Shown here one piece after another: positions 33,911-44,691 of a stretch of DNA of 64,000 nucleotides (its first letter is position 1; every line of letters starts with the position of its first letter). The DNA lies in the NCBI RefSeq assembly GCF_900113065.1, contig NZ_FOOA01000010.1, positions 62,001 to 126,000 on the forward strand, written 5' to 3'. A program made the translations under genes and the position numbers. Under the pieces are notes generated by a model that searched no databases, was not told where the DNA came from, and worked only from the letters and a program-made list of their open reading frames with translations. The DNA is from Aureimonas phyllosphaerae. GTDB taxonomy: Bacteria; Pseudomonadota; Alphaproteobacteria; Rhizobiales; Rhizobiaceae.

Positions 33911-35521
<1,611 letters not shown>

Positions 35522-35818
35522 GTGCCTGCTCCTCGAAAAAACACCGGGCCGCCCCGGCATGAGCCAAGCAAATATCGCCGATACCGGCGGGCGGCAACTG
35601 TCGAAAAGCTACGGAAATACATGGTCTTCTCAATATCAAACGATTTAAAACATGATGGACCCCACCTAAATCGGTTCAACGCTTCGCTTCAATCGGATAA
35701 ACTCAAGCAAAAATTATTTTGCCGTTCGCTGGCATTCGAGGGGTTCTGCCGCGTGCCGGGGCACTTTTCGCCGCGCGGCGCGTTGAGAGGCCGAGGTTCA
35801 GGCACGAAAGGACGAGAC
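35522..35818. promoter_or_regulatory. AT-rich divergent control region of pckA and the flavin-fold gene
   Basis: 297 bases with no gene. The middle (about 35600-35725) is strikingly AT-rich compared with the rest of the window. It holds several promoter-like hexamers, such as GATAAA near 35695 and TTGAAC/TTGAAG on the pckA strand near 35675-35690, plus a direct repeat of ATCGG around a TTCAACGC/TTCGCTTCA core. I could not assign boxes with confidence. Confidence 0.4.
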
Positions 35819-36298
35819 ATGGCCGAGTCGGCAAACGAGAAGTTCTGGGACATGATCGGGGACTTCGAGACCTGCATGGTCACGACGCGCGACGGCCGGC
35901 AGCTGCGCTCGCGGCCGATGGCGCCGAAGATCTCGCGCGAGCGCGGTGAGATCCTGTTCGTCACCGACCGCAGCTCCCACAAGGTGGACGAGATCCAGGC
36001 GGACGATCAGGTCGCCTGCTCCTTCGTGAAGAAGGAAGAGTATGTCGCCGTTTCCGGCACCGCGAGCGTGACCACCGACCGCGCGCGCATCGACGAAGCG
36101 TGGGATCCGCAGGCGGAGGCCTGGATGCCGGGCGGCAAGGACGGACCCGACACCGCCATCCTCGTGATCCGCCCGCATCAGGCCGAAATCTGGGACGTGA
36201 CCTCCAACAAGATCACGCAGGCCTGGGAGTTCGCGAAGGCCTATGTCGGCGACAAGCCGCGGCCGGACACCACCGAGAACGTCAAGGTCAACCTCTGA
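35819..36298 (+). CDS. Pyridoxamine 5'-phosphate oxidase-fold general stress protein
   Basis: 159 aa, split-barrel FMN-binding fold of the general stress protein 26 type (COG3871). Characteristic stretches are [52 protein letters not shown] and the final [17 protein letters not shown]. Likely binds FMN or FAD; the substrate is unknown. The ATG at 35819 is preceded by AAAGGACGAG. It lies between pckA and chvI, 190 bases before chvI. Confidence 0.87.
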   Translation: MAESANEKFWDMIGDFETCMVTTRDGRQLRSRPMAPKISRERGEILFVTDRSSHKVDEIQADDQVACSFVKKEEYVAVSGTASVTTDRARIDEAWDPQAEAWMPGGKDGPDTAILVIRPHQAEIWDVTSNKITQAWEFAKAYVGDKPRPDTTENVKVNL

Positions 36299-36371
36299 AC
36301 CGACCCGCGCAGGCGTTCCGGCGGGACGCGGAAATGCTTTAGGCGTTGCAAAAGCGCCACGAACGCCACAT

Positions 36372-36390
36372 TTCCCTTTCAGACAGGGAA
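36372..36390. promoter_or_regulatory. Inverted repeat upstream of chvI
   Basis: TTCCCT and AGGGAA separated by 7 bases, about 100 bases before the chvI start, next to TTGCAAAAG at 36345. A possible operator or promoter element; the regulator is unknown. Confidence 0.35.
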
Positions 36391-36488
36391 TCGGGTCCGC
36401 GTCGGCGACGATGCGGACACCGGGCGTTTCCGGCGCTTCGCTGGGTCGAAGGCGAGCGCCCGCCCGCCGGAACAGGAGTTGTAACGAG

Positions 36489-37193
36489 ATGCCGACGATC
36501 GCGCTGGTGGATGACGACCGCAACATCCTGACGTCCGTGTCGATCGCGCTGGAGAACGAGGGCTACCGGGTCGAGACCTACACCGACGGCGCCTCGGCGC
36601 TGGAAGGTCTGTCGGCCCGGCCGCCGCATCTGGCCATCTTCGACATCAAGATGCCGCGCATGGACGGCATGGAGCTCCTGCGACGCCTGCGCCAGAAGAG
36701 CGACCTGCCGGTGATCTTCCTGACCTCGAAGGACGAGGAGATCGACGAGCTCTTCGGTCTCAAGATGGGGGCCGACGACTACATCCGCAAACCCTTCTCG
36801 CAGCGGCTCCTCGTCGAGCGCGTGCGCGCCATCCTTCGCCGCGGCGCCCCGCGCGAGGCGCAGGCCGGCAAGCCGGGTGCCGCGCCCGAGTCCTCGCTGG
36901 AACGCGGCCAGCTGGTGATGGATCAGGAGCGCCACACCTGCACCTGGATGGGCCAGCCGGTGACGCTCACCGTCACCGAGTTCCTGATCCTGCACTCGCT
37001 CGCCCAGCGTCCGGGTGTCGTGAAGAGCCGCGACGCCCTGATGGACGCGGCCTACGACGAGCAGGTCTATGTCGACGACCGCACGATCGACAGCCACATC
37101 AAGCGCCTGCGCAAGAAGTTCAAGGCAATCGACGACGACTTCGACATGATCGAGACGCTCTACGGCGTGGGCTATCGCTTCCGCGAAGTCTGA
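36489..37193 (+). CDS. chvI: ChvI, envelope-stress response regulator
   Basis: 234 aa, OmpR family. Receiver domain with acidic LVDDDRN, phospho-acceptor Asp52 ([10 protein letters not shown]) and the KPF lysine. Winged-helix domain ends [12 protein letters not shown]. The start [22 protein letters not shown] is close to the ChvI proteins of Agrobacterium and Sinorhizobium, where ExoR-ChvG-ChvI controls acid response, exopolysaccharide and motility. ATG 36489 follows AGGAG. chvG begins 13 bases after its stop, so they form one operon. ExoR is not encoded here. Confidence 0.95.
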   Translation: MPTIALVDDDRNILTSVSIALENEGYRVETYTDGASALEGLSARPPHLAIFDIKMPRMDGMELLRRLRQKSDLPVIFLTSKDEEIDELFGLKMGADDYIRKPFSQRLLVERVRAILRRGAPREAQAGKPGAAPESSLERGQLVMDQERHTCTWMGQPVTLTVTEFLILHSLAQRPGVVKSRDALMDAAYDEQVYVDDRTIDSHIKRLRKKFKAIDDDFDMIETLYGVGYRFREV

Positions 37194-37206
37194 TGGACCG
37201 CCGGCC

Positions 37207-39003
37207 TTGACGGCGACGGACACATCCGAGACGGGACGCACAGCGGCCGCGCGCCGGCGGGTGGGTCGCTGGCGGCGAAAGCCGCTGGTGCGCCGGCTTC
37301 TGATCCGCGCCCGGCGCCTTCTCGGCCACTCGGTGTTCTCCTCGCTGACGCGGCGCATCGTCTTCCTCAACCTCGTCGCGCTGATCGTCCTCGTCTCCGG
37401 CATCCTCTATCTCAACCAGTTCCGCGCCGGGCTGATCGACGCGCGCGTCGAGAGCCTTCTCACGCAGGGCGAGATCATCGCGAGCGCCATCGCCTCCTCG
37501 GCGACGGTCGAGACCGATTCAATCACCGTCGACCCCGAGCGGCTGCTGGAGCTTCAGGCTGGCGCGACACTTCAGCCCAATCCCGACCAGTCGGAATCGC
37601 TCGACTTTCCGATCAATCCCGAGCGCGTCGCCCCCCTCCTGCGGCGGCTGATCTCGCCGACCCGCACGCGCGCTCGCCTCTACGATCGCGACGCCAACCT
37701 CATCCTCGATTCGCGCCATCTCTACTCGCGCGGCCAGATCCTGCGCTACGACCTGCCGCCGGTGGAGAGCGAAGAGGAAACCGGCATCTTCGCCTGGATC
37801 AGCCGCGAGACGGGCCGCCTCCTCGGCCATGGCGATCTCCCCGTCTACAAGGAGACGCCAGGCGGCTCGGGCTCGACCTATCCGGAGGTGATGAGCGCGC
37901 TCACCGGCGGCCCCCGCGCGCTCGTCCGCTCCACCGAGAACGGCGAGCTGATCGTCTCCGTCGCCGTGCCGATCCAGCGCTTCCGCGCGGTGCTCGGCGT
38001 CCTCCTCCTGTCGACGCAAGGCGGCGACATCGACAAGATCGTGCAGGCCGAGCGCATGGCGATCGTGCGCACCTTCGCGGTCGCCGCGATGGTGACGGTG
38101 ATCCTTTCGGCGCTGCTCGCCTCCACCATCGCGACCCCGCTCCGCCGCCTGTCGGCCGCTGCGATCCGCGTGCGCCGGGGCGTCACCGCGCGCGAGGAGA
38201 TCCCCGACTTCGGCGACCGCGCCGACGAGGTCGGCCATCTCGCCTCGGCGATCCGCGACATGACCAATGCGCTATATGCCCGCATGGACGCGATCGAGAG
38301 CTTTGCCGCCGACGTCAGCCACGAGTTGAAGAACCCGCTGACATCGCTGCGCTCGGCGGTCGAGACGCTGCCCCTCGCGCGCAATGAAAGCTCGCGCGAG
38401 CGTCTGCTCGCCGTGATCCAGCACGACGTGAAGCGCCTCGACCGGCTGATCACGGACATTGCCGATGCCTCGCGCCTCGACGCCGAGCTGGCGCGCGAGG
38501 TGGCAGGCGAGGTCGATCTCGCCGGCCTCGTCGGCTCGGTGGTGGACGGGGCGCGTGCCCATCTGAAGCCGGAGCAGCGCATTGCGATCGAGTTGACCGT
38601 CGCGCCACTGCCGCCCGGCAAGACCTACCGCGTCGCCGGCCACGACCTCCGCCTCAGCCAGGTCTTCACCAACCTCATCGACAACGCGCGCTCCTTCGTG
38701 CCGCCCGAAGACGGGCGCATCCTGGTGCGCCTGCAGCGCCGCACTCGCGCCTGCGTGGTCACGATCGAGGACAACGGGCCCGGCATCCAGGCCGAGAAGA
38801 TCGACCGCATCTTCGAGCGCTTCTACACCGATCGTCCGGGTGCCGAATCCTTCGGCCAGAACTCCGGTCTCGGCCTGTCGATCTCGCGCCAGATCGTCGA
38901 GGCGCACGGCGGCGAGATCCGCGCGGAGAACATGGCCGATCCCAAGGCGCCCGGCACCATCGCGGGCGCTCGCTTCACCGTCGAGCTTCCGGCCGACACG
39001 TGA
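37207..39003 (+). CDS. chvG: ChvG, envelope-sensing histidine kinase
   Basis: 598 aa. Basic cytoplasmic N-terminus, two membrane helices (about 53-72 and 285-312) around a large periplasmic sensor domain, HAMP, then H-box FAADVSHELKNPL with phospho-acceptor His372. N-box (QVFTNLIDNARSF) and glycine boxes (EDNGPGI, GLGLSIS) are intact. Start is TTG 37207, without an obvious ribosome binding site. The stop overlaps hprK (GTGA). The periplasmic domain is the part expected to bind ExoR. Confidence 0.94.
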   Translation: MTATDTSETGRTAAARRRVGRWRRKPLVRRLLIRARRLLGHSVFSSLTRRIVFLNLVALIVLVSGILYLNQFRAGLIDARVESLLTQGEIIASAIASSATVETDSITVDPERLLELQAGATLQPNPDQSESLDFPINPERVAPLLRRLISPTRTRARLYDRDANLILDSRHLYSRGQILRYDLPPVESEEETGIFAWISRETGRLLGHGDLPVYKETPGGSGSTYPEVMSALTGGPRALVRSTENGELIVSVAVPIQRFRAVLGVLLLSTQGGDIDKIVQAERMAIVRTFAVAAMVTVILSALLASTIATPLRRLSAAAIRVRRGVTAREEIPDFGDRADEVGHLASAIRDMTNALYARMDAIESFAADVSHELKNPLTSLRSAVETLPLARNESSRERLLAVIQHDVKRLDRLITDIADASRLDAELAREVAGEVDLAGLVGSVVDGARAHLKPEQRIAIELTVAPLPPGKTYRVAGHDLRLSQVFTNLIDNARSFVPPEDGRILVRLQRRTRACVVTIEDNGPGIQAEKIDRIFERFYTDRPGAESFGQNSGLGLSISRQIVEAHGGEIRAENMADPKAPGTIAGARFTVELPADT

Positions 39004-39467
39004 GCGCAAGGGTCAACCTCCATGCGAGCGCGCTGCGCCTTGGCGGGCGGGGCCTTCTCGTGCGTGGGCCCTCGGGCAGCGGCAAGTCCTCCCTCGCGCT
39101 CGCCGCTCTCGCCCGGGGCGGCGCCGCAGGTCTCGAGGCCGTCCTCGTGTCGGACGATCAGGTCTTCGTCGAGCCGCGAGGCGCGCAACTCTACGGGGAG
39201 GCTCCGGCGGCCACCGCCGGGCTGATCGAGGTGCGCGGCATCGGTCTCCTGTCCCGGCCGCATGTCGCCGAGACCGGTCTCGACCTCGTGGTCGATCTCG
39301 TGCCGCGCGGCTCGATCGAGCGCCTGCCGGAGGAAGGCTCCGTGATCCTCCTAGGGATCGGGATTCGACGGATTGTGCTGCCCGAGCGCGATCCGTCCTT
39401 TGCCGCCGACGTCCTTCTGACCCTCGTCGCGACGCCCTCGTTCTGGACCGCCACGCGCGCCGGTTGA
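39000..39467 (+). CDS. hprK: Short-form HPr kinase/phosphorylase
   Basis: 155 aa, only the C-terminal kinase domain; the N-terminal domain of firmicute HprK is absent, as is usual in alphaproteobacteria. P-loop GPSGSGKSS at 23-31 and the downstream signature LIEVRGIGLLSRPHV are intact. It should phosphorylate HPr on a serine; Ser68 of the HPr encoded at 40088 is the matching site. GTG start overlaps the chvG stop by 4 bases, coupling it to the envelope two-component system. Confidence 0.92.
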   Translation: MSARVNLHASALRLGGRGLLVRGPSGSGKSSLALAALARGGAAGLEAVLVSDDQVFVEPRGAQLYGEAPAATAGLIEVRGIGLLSRPHVAETGLDLVVDLVPRGSIERLPEEGSVILLGIGIRRIVLPERDPSFAADVLLTLVATPSFWTATRAG

Positions 39468-39567
39468 TATCGCGTCGCAGCATTCGCGTCGCGGCTTCGT
39501 GAATGAGGAAAAAGTCCCGGAATGCAGGCGTTCGGCGCCAGTCTGGAAAGATTCCGAGGGGTGTGAC

Positions 39568-39606
39568 TTGCTGCGTCTTGCAGCAATCTGGCCGCAAGCG
39601 CACAAT
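39568..39606 (+). promoter_or_regulatory. Candidate promoter of the EIIA-Man/HPr genes with an overlapping hairpin
   Basis: TTGCAG (-35, 39578) and CACAAT (-10, 39601) are 17 bases apart. A 7-base inverted repeat TTGCTGC-GTCTT-GCAGCAA (39568-39586) overlaps the -35 box, so a repressor or activator could act here. Confidence 0.45.
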
Positions 39607-39647
39607 CCGTTGCACAGGGAAGTGGCGGAGTCCGGGATGGTCGACGT

Positions 39648-40049
39648 ATGATAGGACTGGTGCTGGTGACGCATGGCCAGCTCGCGCGTGAATTCAAGCT
39701 CGCCGTGGAGCATGTGGTCGGCCGCCAGGAGGCGTTCGAGACCATCTGCATCGGTCCCGACGACGACATGGAGCAGCGGCGGCTGGACATCCTCCAGGCG
39801 GTCCGCGAGGCCGAGCGCGGCAAGGGCGTGATCATCCTGACCGACATGTTCGGCGGCACCCCGTCCAACCTCGCCATCTCGGTGATGGACGAAGGCAACA
39901 TCGATGTCCTTGCGGGCGTCAATCTGCCGATGCTGATCAAGCTCGCCAGCGTGCGCGGCGAGAAGCCGATGGCCGACGCGCTCGTCGCCGCCCAAGATGC
40001 CGGCCGCAAGTACATCGCCGTCGCAAGCCGCATCCTCAGCGGCAAGTAG
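39648..40049 (+). CDS. EIIA of the mannose-family PTS (regulatory)
   Basis: 133 aa, single EIIA-Man domain with phospho-acceptor His9 (LVLVTHGQLAREF) and the motif GVIILTDMFGGTPSNLA. There is no IIB, IIC or IID gene nearby, so it is a regulatory phospho-carrier in the incomplete PTS of rhizobia, not a sugar importer. It lies 180 bases after hprK with its own candidate promoter and 38 bases before HPr. Confidence 0.93.
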   Translation: MIGLVLVTHGQLAREFKLAVEHVVGRQEAFETICIGPDDDMEQRRLDILQAVREAERGKGVIILTDMFGGTPSNLAISVMDEGNIDVLAGVNLPMLIKLASVRGEKPMADALVAAQDAGRKYIAVASRILSGK

Positions 40050-40087
40050 CTCTCGAACAGGTTCAACGGATCATCGGCGGCCGAGCC

Positions 40088-40423
40088 ATGGACAAGTCAG
40101 AACACTTCCCCTCGCCGCCCGAATCGCTTCAAGCCGGCTCGCCCGCCTCCGGCCCGGTCGAGCAGACGATGACCATCGTCAACCGCAAGGGCCTCCATGC
40201 CCGCGCCTCGGCTAAGTTCGTGCAGCTCGCCGAACAGTTCGACTGCGACATCACCATCTCGCGCGAGGGCCTGTCGGTCGGCGGCCAGTCGATCATGGGC
40301 CTGATGATGCTGGCGGCCGGCCAGGGGACCACGATCGACGTGCGCGCCGAGGGCCACGACGCCGACAAGGCCGTGGCGGCGATCTCGGCGCTGGTCGCGG
40401 ACCGGTTCGGCGAGGACTGCTGA
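40088..40423 (+). CDS. HPr family phosphocarrier protein
   Basis: 111 aa. HPr fold with phospho-acceptor His37 (NRKGLHARASAKF) and the regulatory serine Ser68 in GGQSIMGLMML, exactly 31 residues later as in HPr (His15/Ser46). An N-terminal extension of about 27 residues (rich in Ser, Pro and Glu) precedes the domain; an internal ATG at 40169 would remove it. Phosphate comes from EI-Ntr and goes to PtsN and the mannose EIIA; HprK modifies Ser68. Confidence 0.93.
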   Translation: MDKSEHFPSPPESLQAGSPASGPVEQTMTIVNRKGLHARASAKFVQLAEQFDCDITISREGLSVGGQSIMGLMMLAAGQGTTIDVRAEGHDADKAVAAISALVADRFGEDC

Positions 40424-40436
40424 CCGCCGAGATAAC

Positions 40437-40458
40437 GATATAAGGATTTCCTTATATC
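40437..40458. promoter_or_regulatory. Palindromic operator candidate upstream of ahcY
   Basis: Perfect inverted repeat with 10-base arms GATATAAGGA and TCCTTATATC around TT, about 83-104 bases before the ahcY start. It is AT-rich in a GC-rich genome and symmetrical, as expected for a dimeric repressor such as the ArsR-type regulators known to control the SAM cycle in proteobacteria. The family assignment is inference. Confidence 0.6.
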
Positions 40459-40540
40459 CTCTCTCCTGCTAAGGAAGCGCCTTGAACGGCGGCACCGGAC
40501 GGCTCGGCCGAGCCTGCTGCCCCATCCAAGGAGCTTCCGC

Positions 40541-41941
40541 ATGGCCAATACGGGCGATTTCGTCGTCAAGGATCTTTCGCTGGCCGATTGGGGCCGCAAG
40601 GAACTCGACATCGCGGAAACCGAGATGCCGGGCCTCATGGCCTGCCGCGAGGAGTTCGGCGCCGACCAGCCGCTGCGGGGCGCGCGCATCACCGGCTCGC
40701 TGCACATGACCATCCAGACCGCGGTCCTGATCGAGACCCTGCAGGCGCTCGGCGCCAAGGTTCGCTGGGCCTCGTGCAACATCTTCTCGACGCAGGACCA
40801 CGCCGCGGCCGCGATCGCCGCGACCGGCACGCCGGTCTTCGCCGTCAAGGGCGAGAGCCTCGAGGAATACTGGGACTACACCGACCGGATCTTCCAGTGG
40901 CCGGACGGCGAGCCCTCCAACATGATCCTCGACGACGGCGGCGACGCCACGATGTACATCCTGACCGGCGCGCGCGCGGAAGCCGGCGAGGACGTCCTGT
41001 CGAATCCCGGCTCCGAGGAGGAGGAAGTCCTCTTCGCGCAGATCCGCAAGCGCCTCGCGGCCACCCCCGGCTTCTTCGCCCGCCAGCGCGACGCCATCAA
41101 GGGCGTGACGGAGGAGACGACGACGGGCGTCAACCGCCTCTACCAGCTGCAGAAGCGCGGCCTCCTGCCCTTCCCGGCGATCAACGTCAACGACTCGGTG
41201 ACGAAGTCGAAGTTCGACAACAAGTACGGCTGCAAGGAATCGCTCGTCGACGGCATCCGCCGCGCGACCGACGTAATGATGGCCGGCAAGGTGGCCGTGG
41301 TCTGCGGATACGGCGACGTCGGCAAGGGCTCGGCCGCCTCGCTCCAGGGCGCGGGCGCGCGCGTGAAGGTGACCGAGGTCGATCCGATCTGCGCGCTGCA
41401 GGCGGCGATGGACGGGTTCGAGGTCGTCACCCTCGAGGACGCCGCGCCGACAGCCGACATCATCATCACGACCACCGGCAACAAGGATGTCGTGACGCTC
41501 GACACGATGCGCACCGTCAAGGACATGTGCATCGTCGGCAACATCGGCCACTTCGACAACGAGATCCAGGTGGCGAGCCTTCGCAACCTGCAGTGGATCA
41601 ACATCAAGCCGCAGGTCGACATGGTGACCTTCCCGGACGGCAAGCGCATGCTGCTTCTGTCGGAGGGCCGTCTCCTCAACCTCGGCAACGCGACCGGCCA
41701 CCCGTCCTTCGTGATGTCGGCGTCCTTCACCAACCAGACGCTGGCGCAGATCGAGCTCTTCACCAAGGGCGAGAAGTACGAGAACCAGGTCTATGTCCTG
41801 CCCAAGCACCTCGACGAGAAGGTCGCGCGCCTCCACCTCGACAAGCTCGGCGCCCGGCTTTCCACCCTCTCGGAGGATCAGGCCGCCTATATCGGCGTGA
41901 CGCCGCAGGGCCCGTTCAAGGCCGAGCACTATCGTTACTGA
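40541..41941 (+). CDS. ahcY: AhcY, S-adenosyl-L-homocysteine hydrolase
   Basis: 466 aa. Splits S-adenosylhomocysteine to adenosine and homocysteine, closing the methylation cycle. The NAD-binding motif is [10 protein letters not shown] and the substrate-site segment is [13 protein letters not shown]. It has the bacterial insertion near [24 protein letters not shown] and ends PFKAEHYRY, the canonical C-terminus with the NAD-contacting Lys and Tyr. ATG 40541 with AAGGAG upstream. A symmetrical operator-like site precedes it and a terminator follows; divL is next. Confidence 0.97.
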   Translation: MANTGDFVVKDLSLADWGRKELDIAETEMPGLMACREEFGADQPLRGARITGSLHMTIQTAVLIETLQALGAKVRWASCNIFSTQDHAAAAIAATGTPVFAVKGESLEEYWDYTDRIFQWPDGEPSNMILDDGGDATMYILTGARAEAGEDVLSNPGSEEEEVLFAQIRKRLAATPGFFARQRDAIKGVTEETTTGVNRLYQLQKRGLLPFPAINVNDSVTKSKFDNKYGCKESLVDGIRRATDVMMAGKVAVVCGYGDVGKGSAASLQGAGARVKVTEVDPICALQAAMDGFEVVTLEDAAPTADIIITTTGNKDVVTLDTMRTVKDMCIVGNIGHFDNEIQVASLRNLQWINIKPQVDMVTFPDGKRMLLLSEGRLLNLGNATGHPSFVMSASFTNQTLAQIELFTKGEKYENQVYVLPKHLDEKVARLHLDKLGARLSTLSEDQAAYIGVTPQGPFKAEHYRY

Positions 41942-41987
41942 TGACGGACCGGCCACCCGTCGCGATGGCGGGGGCCGCATAGCAAGA

Positions 41988-42026
41988 GGGCGTCGGGGGC
42001 AAGCCCCCCGGCGCCTTTTCTTTTTT
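41988..42026 (+). terminator. Rho-independent terminator of ahcY
   Basis: GC-rich hairpin, GGGCGTCGGGGGC pairing with CCCCCCGGCGCC around AAG, followed by TTTTCTTTTTT. Located 47 bases after the ahcY stop. Confidence 0.9.
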
Positions 42027-42156
42027 CCGATGCGTGTCCGATCGACGCTTTGCGGACGGTTATCCACCGTTTAGATTCGCCTGCATGCCTGCCGTTGGGG
42101 AGCGGGGGCGCTTACGGGGACACCCGCCTCGCTCGAGGGGCGGCTGAAAGGACGCG

Positions 42157-44691
42157 ATGCGGACGCGCGAATCAGTGCAGGAGGCGGGTCGGGGGACCTG
42201 CTCGTTGAAAGCTGGCCGGAACGCCAAGTGGCGACGGGACGCGTGGGCTCCGCTGCTGGCGTCGGCGGTCCTCGTTCTCGGCAACGGTCCGGCGCGGGCG
42301 CAGGCCGAGGCCCAGCCGCTCGCCGCCGAGCCGCTCCTCTATCTCGCCCTCGTGGCCCTGACGATCGGCGCGGCGATGATCGCGGCCTTCTGGCTGATCC
42401 GCCAGCAGGCTGCGACCGCCGAGGAGAATGTCCGGCTCCGCGCGGAACTCGCCGACGCGCTGACTGAGGCCGACCGGCGCGCCGGCCTCCTCAACGACGA
42501 TCACCAGCGCCTCGTCGTCTATGCCGGCACCGGCGCCCCGGACATCATCGGAACGCTGCCGAAGAATCTTGGCGTCCCCAGCGATTCCGCCGGCTTCCTC
42601 GACTTCTCCGGCTGGATGGATGCCGGCGAGGCGCGCCGGCTGGAAGCCGCGATCGCGCAGCTTCGCACCCGCGCCGAGCCCTTCCGCCTCGAGATCGAGC
42701 GCCCGGACGGGCGGCTGATCGAGGCCTCGGGCCGCACCGTCGGCGCGCTCGCCACCGTGCGCTTCGCCCCCCTGTCGGGCCTGCGCGAGGAACTGGCGGC
42801 GCTTAAAGTGGAGAACGCCCGCACCAACGGCATGATCGAGACGATGCAGTCGCTGTTCGACGCGGCGCCCCTGCCGATGTGGGTGCGCGACGCCGACGAG
42901 CGCCTGATCTGGGTGAACGACGCCTATGCCAAGGCCGTCGATGCGCCGGGCGTCACCGGCGCCGTCACCGCGCAGACCGAGTTCCTGAACGAGCAGGATC
43001 GCACCCGCATCGCCGCGACGCGCCGTCAGGCCAGCCACTTCAGCGACCGGCTCAGCGCCGTGGTCGAGGCCGACCGGCGCAACTTCCACGTCGTCGATGC
43101 GGCTGGTCCGTTCGGCGCGGCGGGGCTTGCGATCGACATCTCCGACGCCGAGGCGATCCGGCGCGAGCTCGACGAGACCGTACGCTCGCACTCCGAGACG
43201 CTGGACCAGCTAACGACCGCCATCGCGCGCTTCGACGACAAGACGCGTCTCCTCTATCACAACGCGGCCTTCGCCCGGCTGTTCGACCTGTCGACGACCT
43301 ATCTCGAGACCGCGCCCGACCACATCGGTATCCTCGACCAGCTGCGCTCGCGCGGCATCCTGCCGGACGACCGCCCCTTGCGCGACGTCAAGGCCGACAT
43401 CCTCGCCGCGCACCGCGCGACGCAGCCGACCGAGGCGCTCTGGCACCTGACCGACGGGCGCACGCTGCGCGTCTTCGCCAGCCCCGAGCCGCGCGGCGGC
43501 GCGAGCTGGGTGTTCGAGGACCTCACCGAGAAGCTGCAGCTGGAGTCGCGCCTCAACGCGCTGGTGCGCCTGCAGGGCGAGACGCTGGACTATCTGCGCG
43601 AGGGTGTCGCCGTGTTCGGCCAGGACGGGCGCCTGCGCCTGTCCAACCCGATCTTCGCCGAACTCTGGGGCCTGTCGGCCGAGTTCCTCGCCGCCAAGCC
43701 GCACATCCGCTCCTTCGCGGCCACCGCCTCGGTTTCGATCCGCGCGCCGCTCGGCGGCGAGGCCGGCCCGACCTGGGCGACCTTCTCCCATGCCGTCACC
43801 GCCTTCGACGAGGGCGCGCGCGAGGCCGAGAGCGGCGAGATCGAGCTGTCGGACGGGCGCGTCCAGGCCTACGGCATCGTGCCGCTGCCGAACGGCCAGA
43901 CCATGCTCACCTTCACCGACATCTCGGACGCGCGCGAGGCCGAGCGCATGCTGCGCGAGCGTAACGACGCGCTGGAGAACGCCGCGCGCCTCAAGAGCGA
44001 CTTCGTCCAGCACGTCAACTACGAGCTGCGCTCGCCGCTGACCAATATCATCGGCTTCTCCGCGCTCCTGCGCTCGCCCGAGACGGGGCCGCTGAACGAC
44101 CGCCAGTCGGAATATCTCGACTATATCGGCACCTCGACCTCGTCGCTCCTGACCATCGTCAACGACATCCTGGATCTCGCGACGATCGACGCCGGCATCA
44201 TGGACCTCGATCTCACCGACGTCGACGTCGCCGGCACGGTCGGCCATGCCGCCGACGGCGTGCGCGACCGGTTCCGCGAGAACGACATCATCCTCAACAT
44301 CGACCTCAGCCGCGCCGGCTCGACCTTCCGTGCCGACGGGCACCGCGTCACGCAGATCCTGTTCAACCTCCTGTCGAACGCCGCCAACTTCGCGCCGGCG
44401 GGCTCGACGGTGAACCTCAAGGCCGTGCGCAGCAACGGCGAGATGGTGTTCAGCGTCTCCGACCAGGGTCCCGGCATCGCGCCCGGCGAGGTCGCGCGCC
44501 TGTTCGAGCGCTTCGAGACCAATCCATCCGGCGGGCGGCAGTCGGGGGCCGGACTCGGCCTGTCCATCGTGCGCTCCTTCGTCGAGCTGCACGGCGGCCG
44601 GGTCGAGATCCAGTCGGGCCCGAAGGGCGGCACGACCGTGACCTGCCGCTTCCCGCTCGGCCGCGACGAGCAGGACCTCGCCGCCGAATGA
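42157..44691 (+). CDS. divL: DivL-like cell-cycle sensor with tyrosine in the H-box
   Basis: 844 aa. Two membrane helices (about 30-48 and 60-82), a coiled-coil stretch, several PAS-type domains (about 225-580), then a histidine-kinase core. The H-box reads QHVNYELRSPLTNIIGF: the phospho-acceptor histidine is replaced by Tyr622, the hallmark of DivL. The N-box (QILFNLLSNAANFAPAG) and glycine boxes (DQGPGIAPGE, GAGLGLSIVRS) are intact. In Caulobacter DivL binds DivK~P and controls CckA, hence CtrA activity. The stop overlaps tsaE (ATGA). ahcY-divL-tsaE is a known rhizobial order. Confidence 0.9.
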   Translation: MRTRESVQEAGRGTCSLKAGRNAKWRRDAWAPLLASAVLVLGNGPARAQAEAQPLAAEPLLYLALVALTIGAAMIAAFWLIRQQAATAEENVRLRAELADALTEADRRAGLLNDDHQRLVVYAGTGAPDIIGTLPKNLGVPSDSAGFLDFSGWMDAGEARRLEAAIAQLRTRAEPFRLEIERPDGRLIEASGRTVGALATVRFAPLSGLREELAALKVENARTNGMIETMQSLFDAAPLPMWVRDADERLIWVNDAYAKAVDAPGVTGAVTAQTEFLNEQDRTRIAATRRQASHFSDRLSAVVEADRRNFHVVDAAGPFGAAGLAIDISDAEAIRRELDETVRSHSETLDQLTTAIARFDDKTRLLYHNAAFARLFDLSTTYLETAPDHIGILDQLRSRGILPDDRPLRDVKADILAAHRATQPTEALWHLTDGRTLRVFASPEPRGGASWVFEDLTEKLQLESRLNALVRLQGETLDYLREGVAVFGQDGRLRLSNPIFAELWGLSAEFLAAKPHIRSFAATASVSIRAPLGGEAGPTWATFSHAVTAFDEGAREAESGEIELSDGRVQAYGIVPLPNGQTMLTFTDISDAREAERMLRERNDALENAARLKSDFVQHVNYELRSPLTNIIGFSALLRSPETGPLNDRQSEYLDYIGTSTSSLLTIVNDILDLATIDAGIMDLDLTDVDVAGTVGHAADGVRDRFRENDIILNIDLSRAGSTFRADGHRVTQILFNLLSNAANFAPAGSTVNLKAVRSNGEMVFSVSDQGPGIAPGEVARLFERFETNPSGGRQSGAGLGLSIVRSFVELHGGRVEIQSGPKGGTTVTCRFPLGRDEQDLAAE

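Noticed and set aside
40424-40540. SAH or SAM riboswitch upstream of ahcY
   Set aside because: The leader shows a short palindrome but not the conserved pseudoknot elements I know for these riboswitches; a DNA operator explains it better.
42157-44691. Reading divL as an ordinary PAS-domain histidine kinase
   Set aside because: The H-box has Tyr where the histidine should be while the rest of the kinase core is intact, and the ahcY-tsaE context supports DivL.
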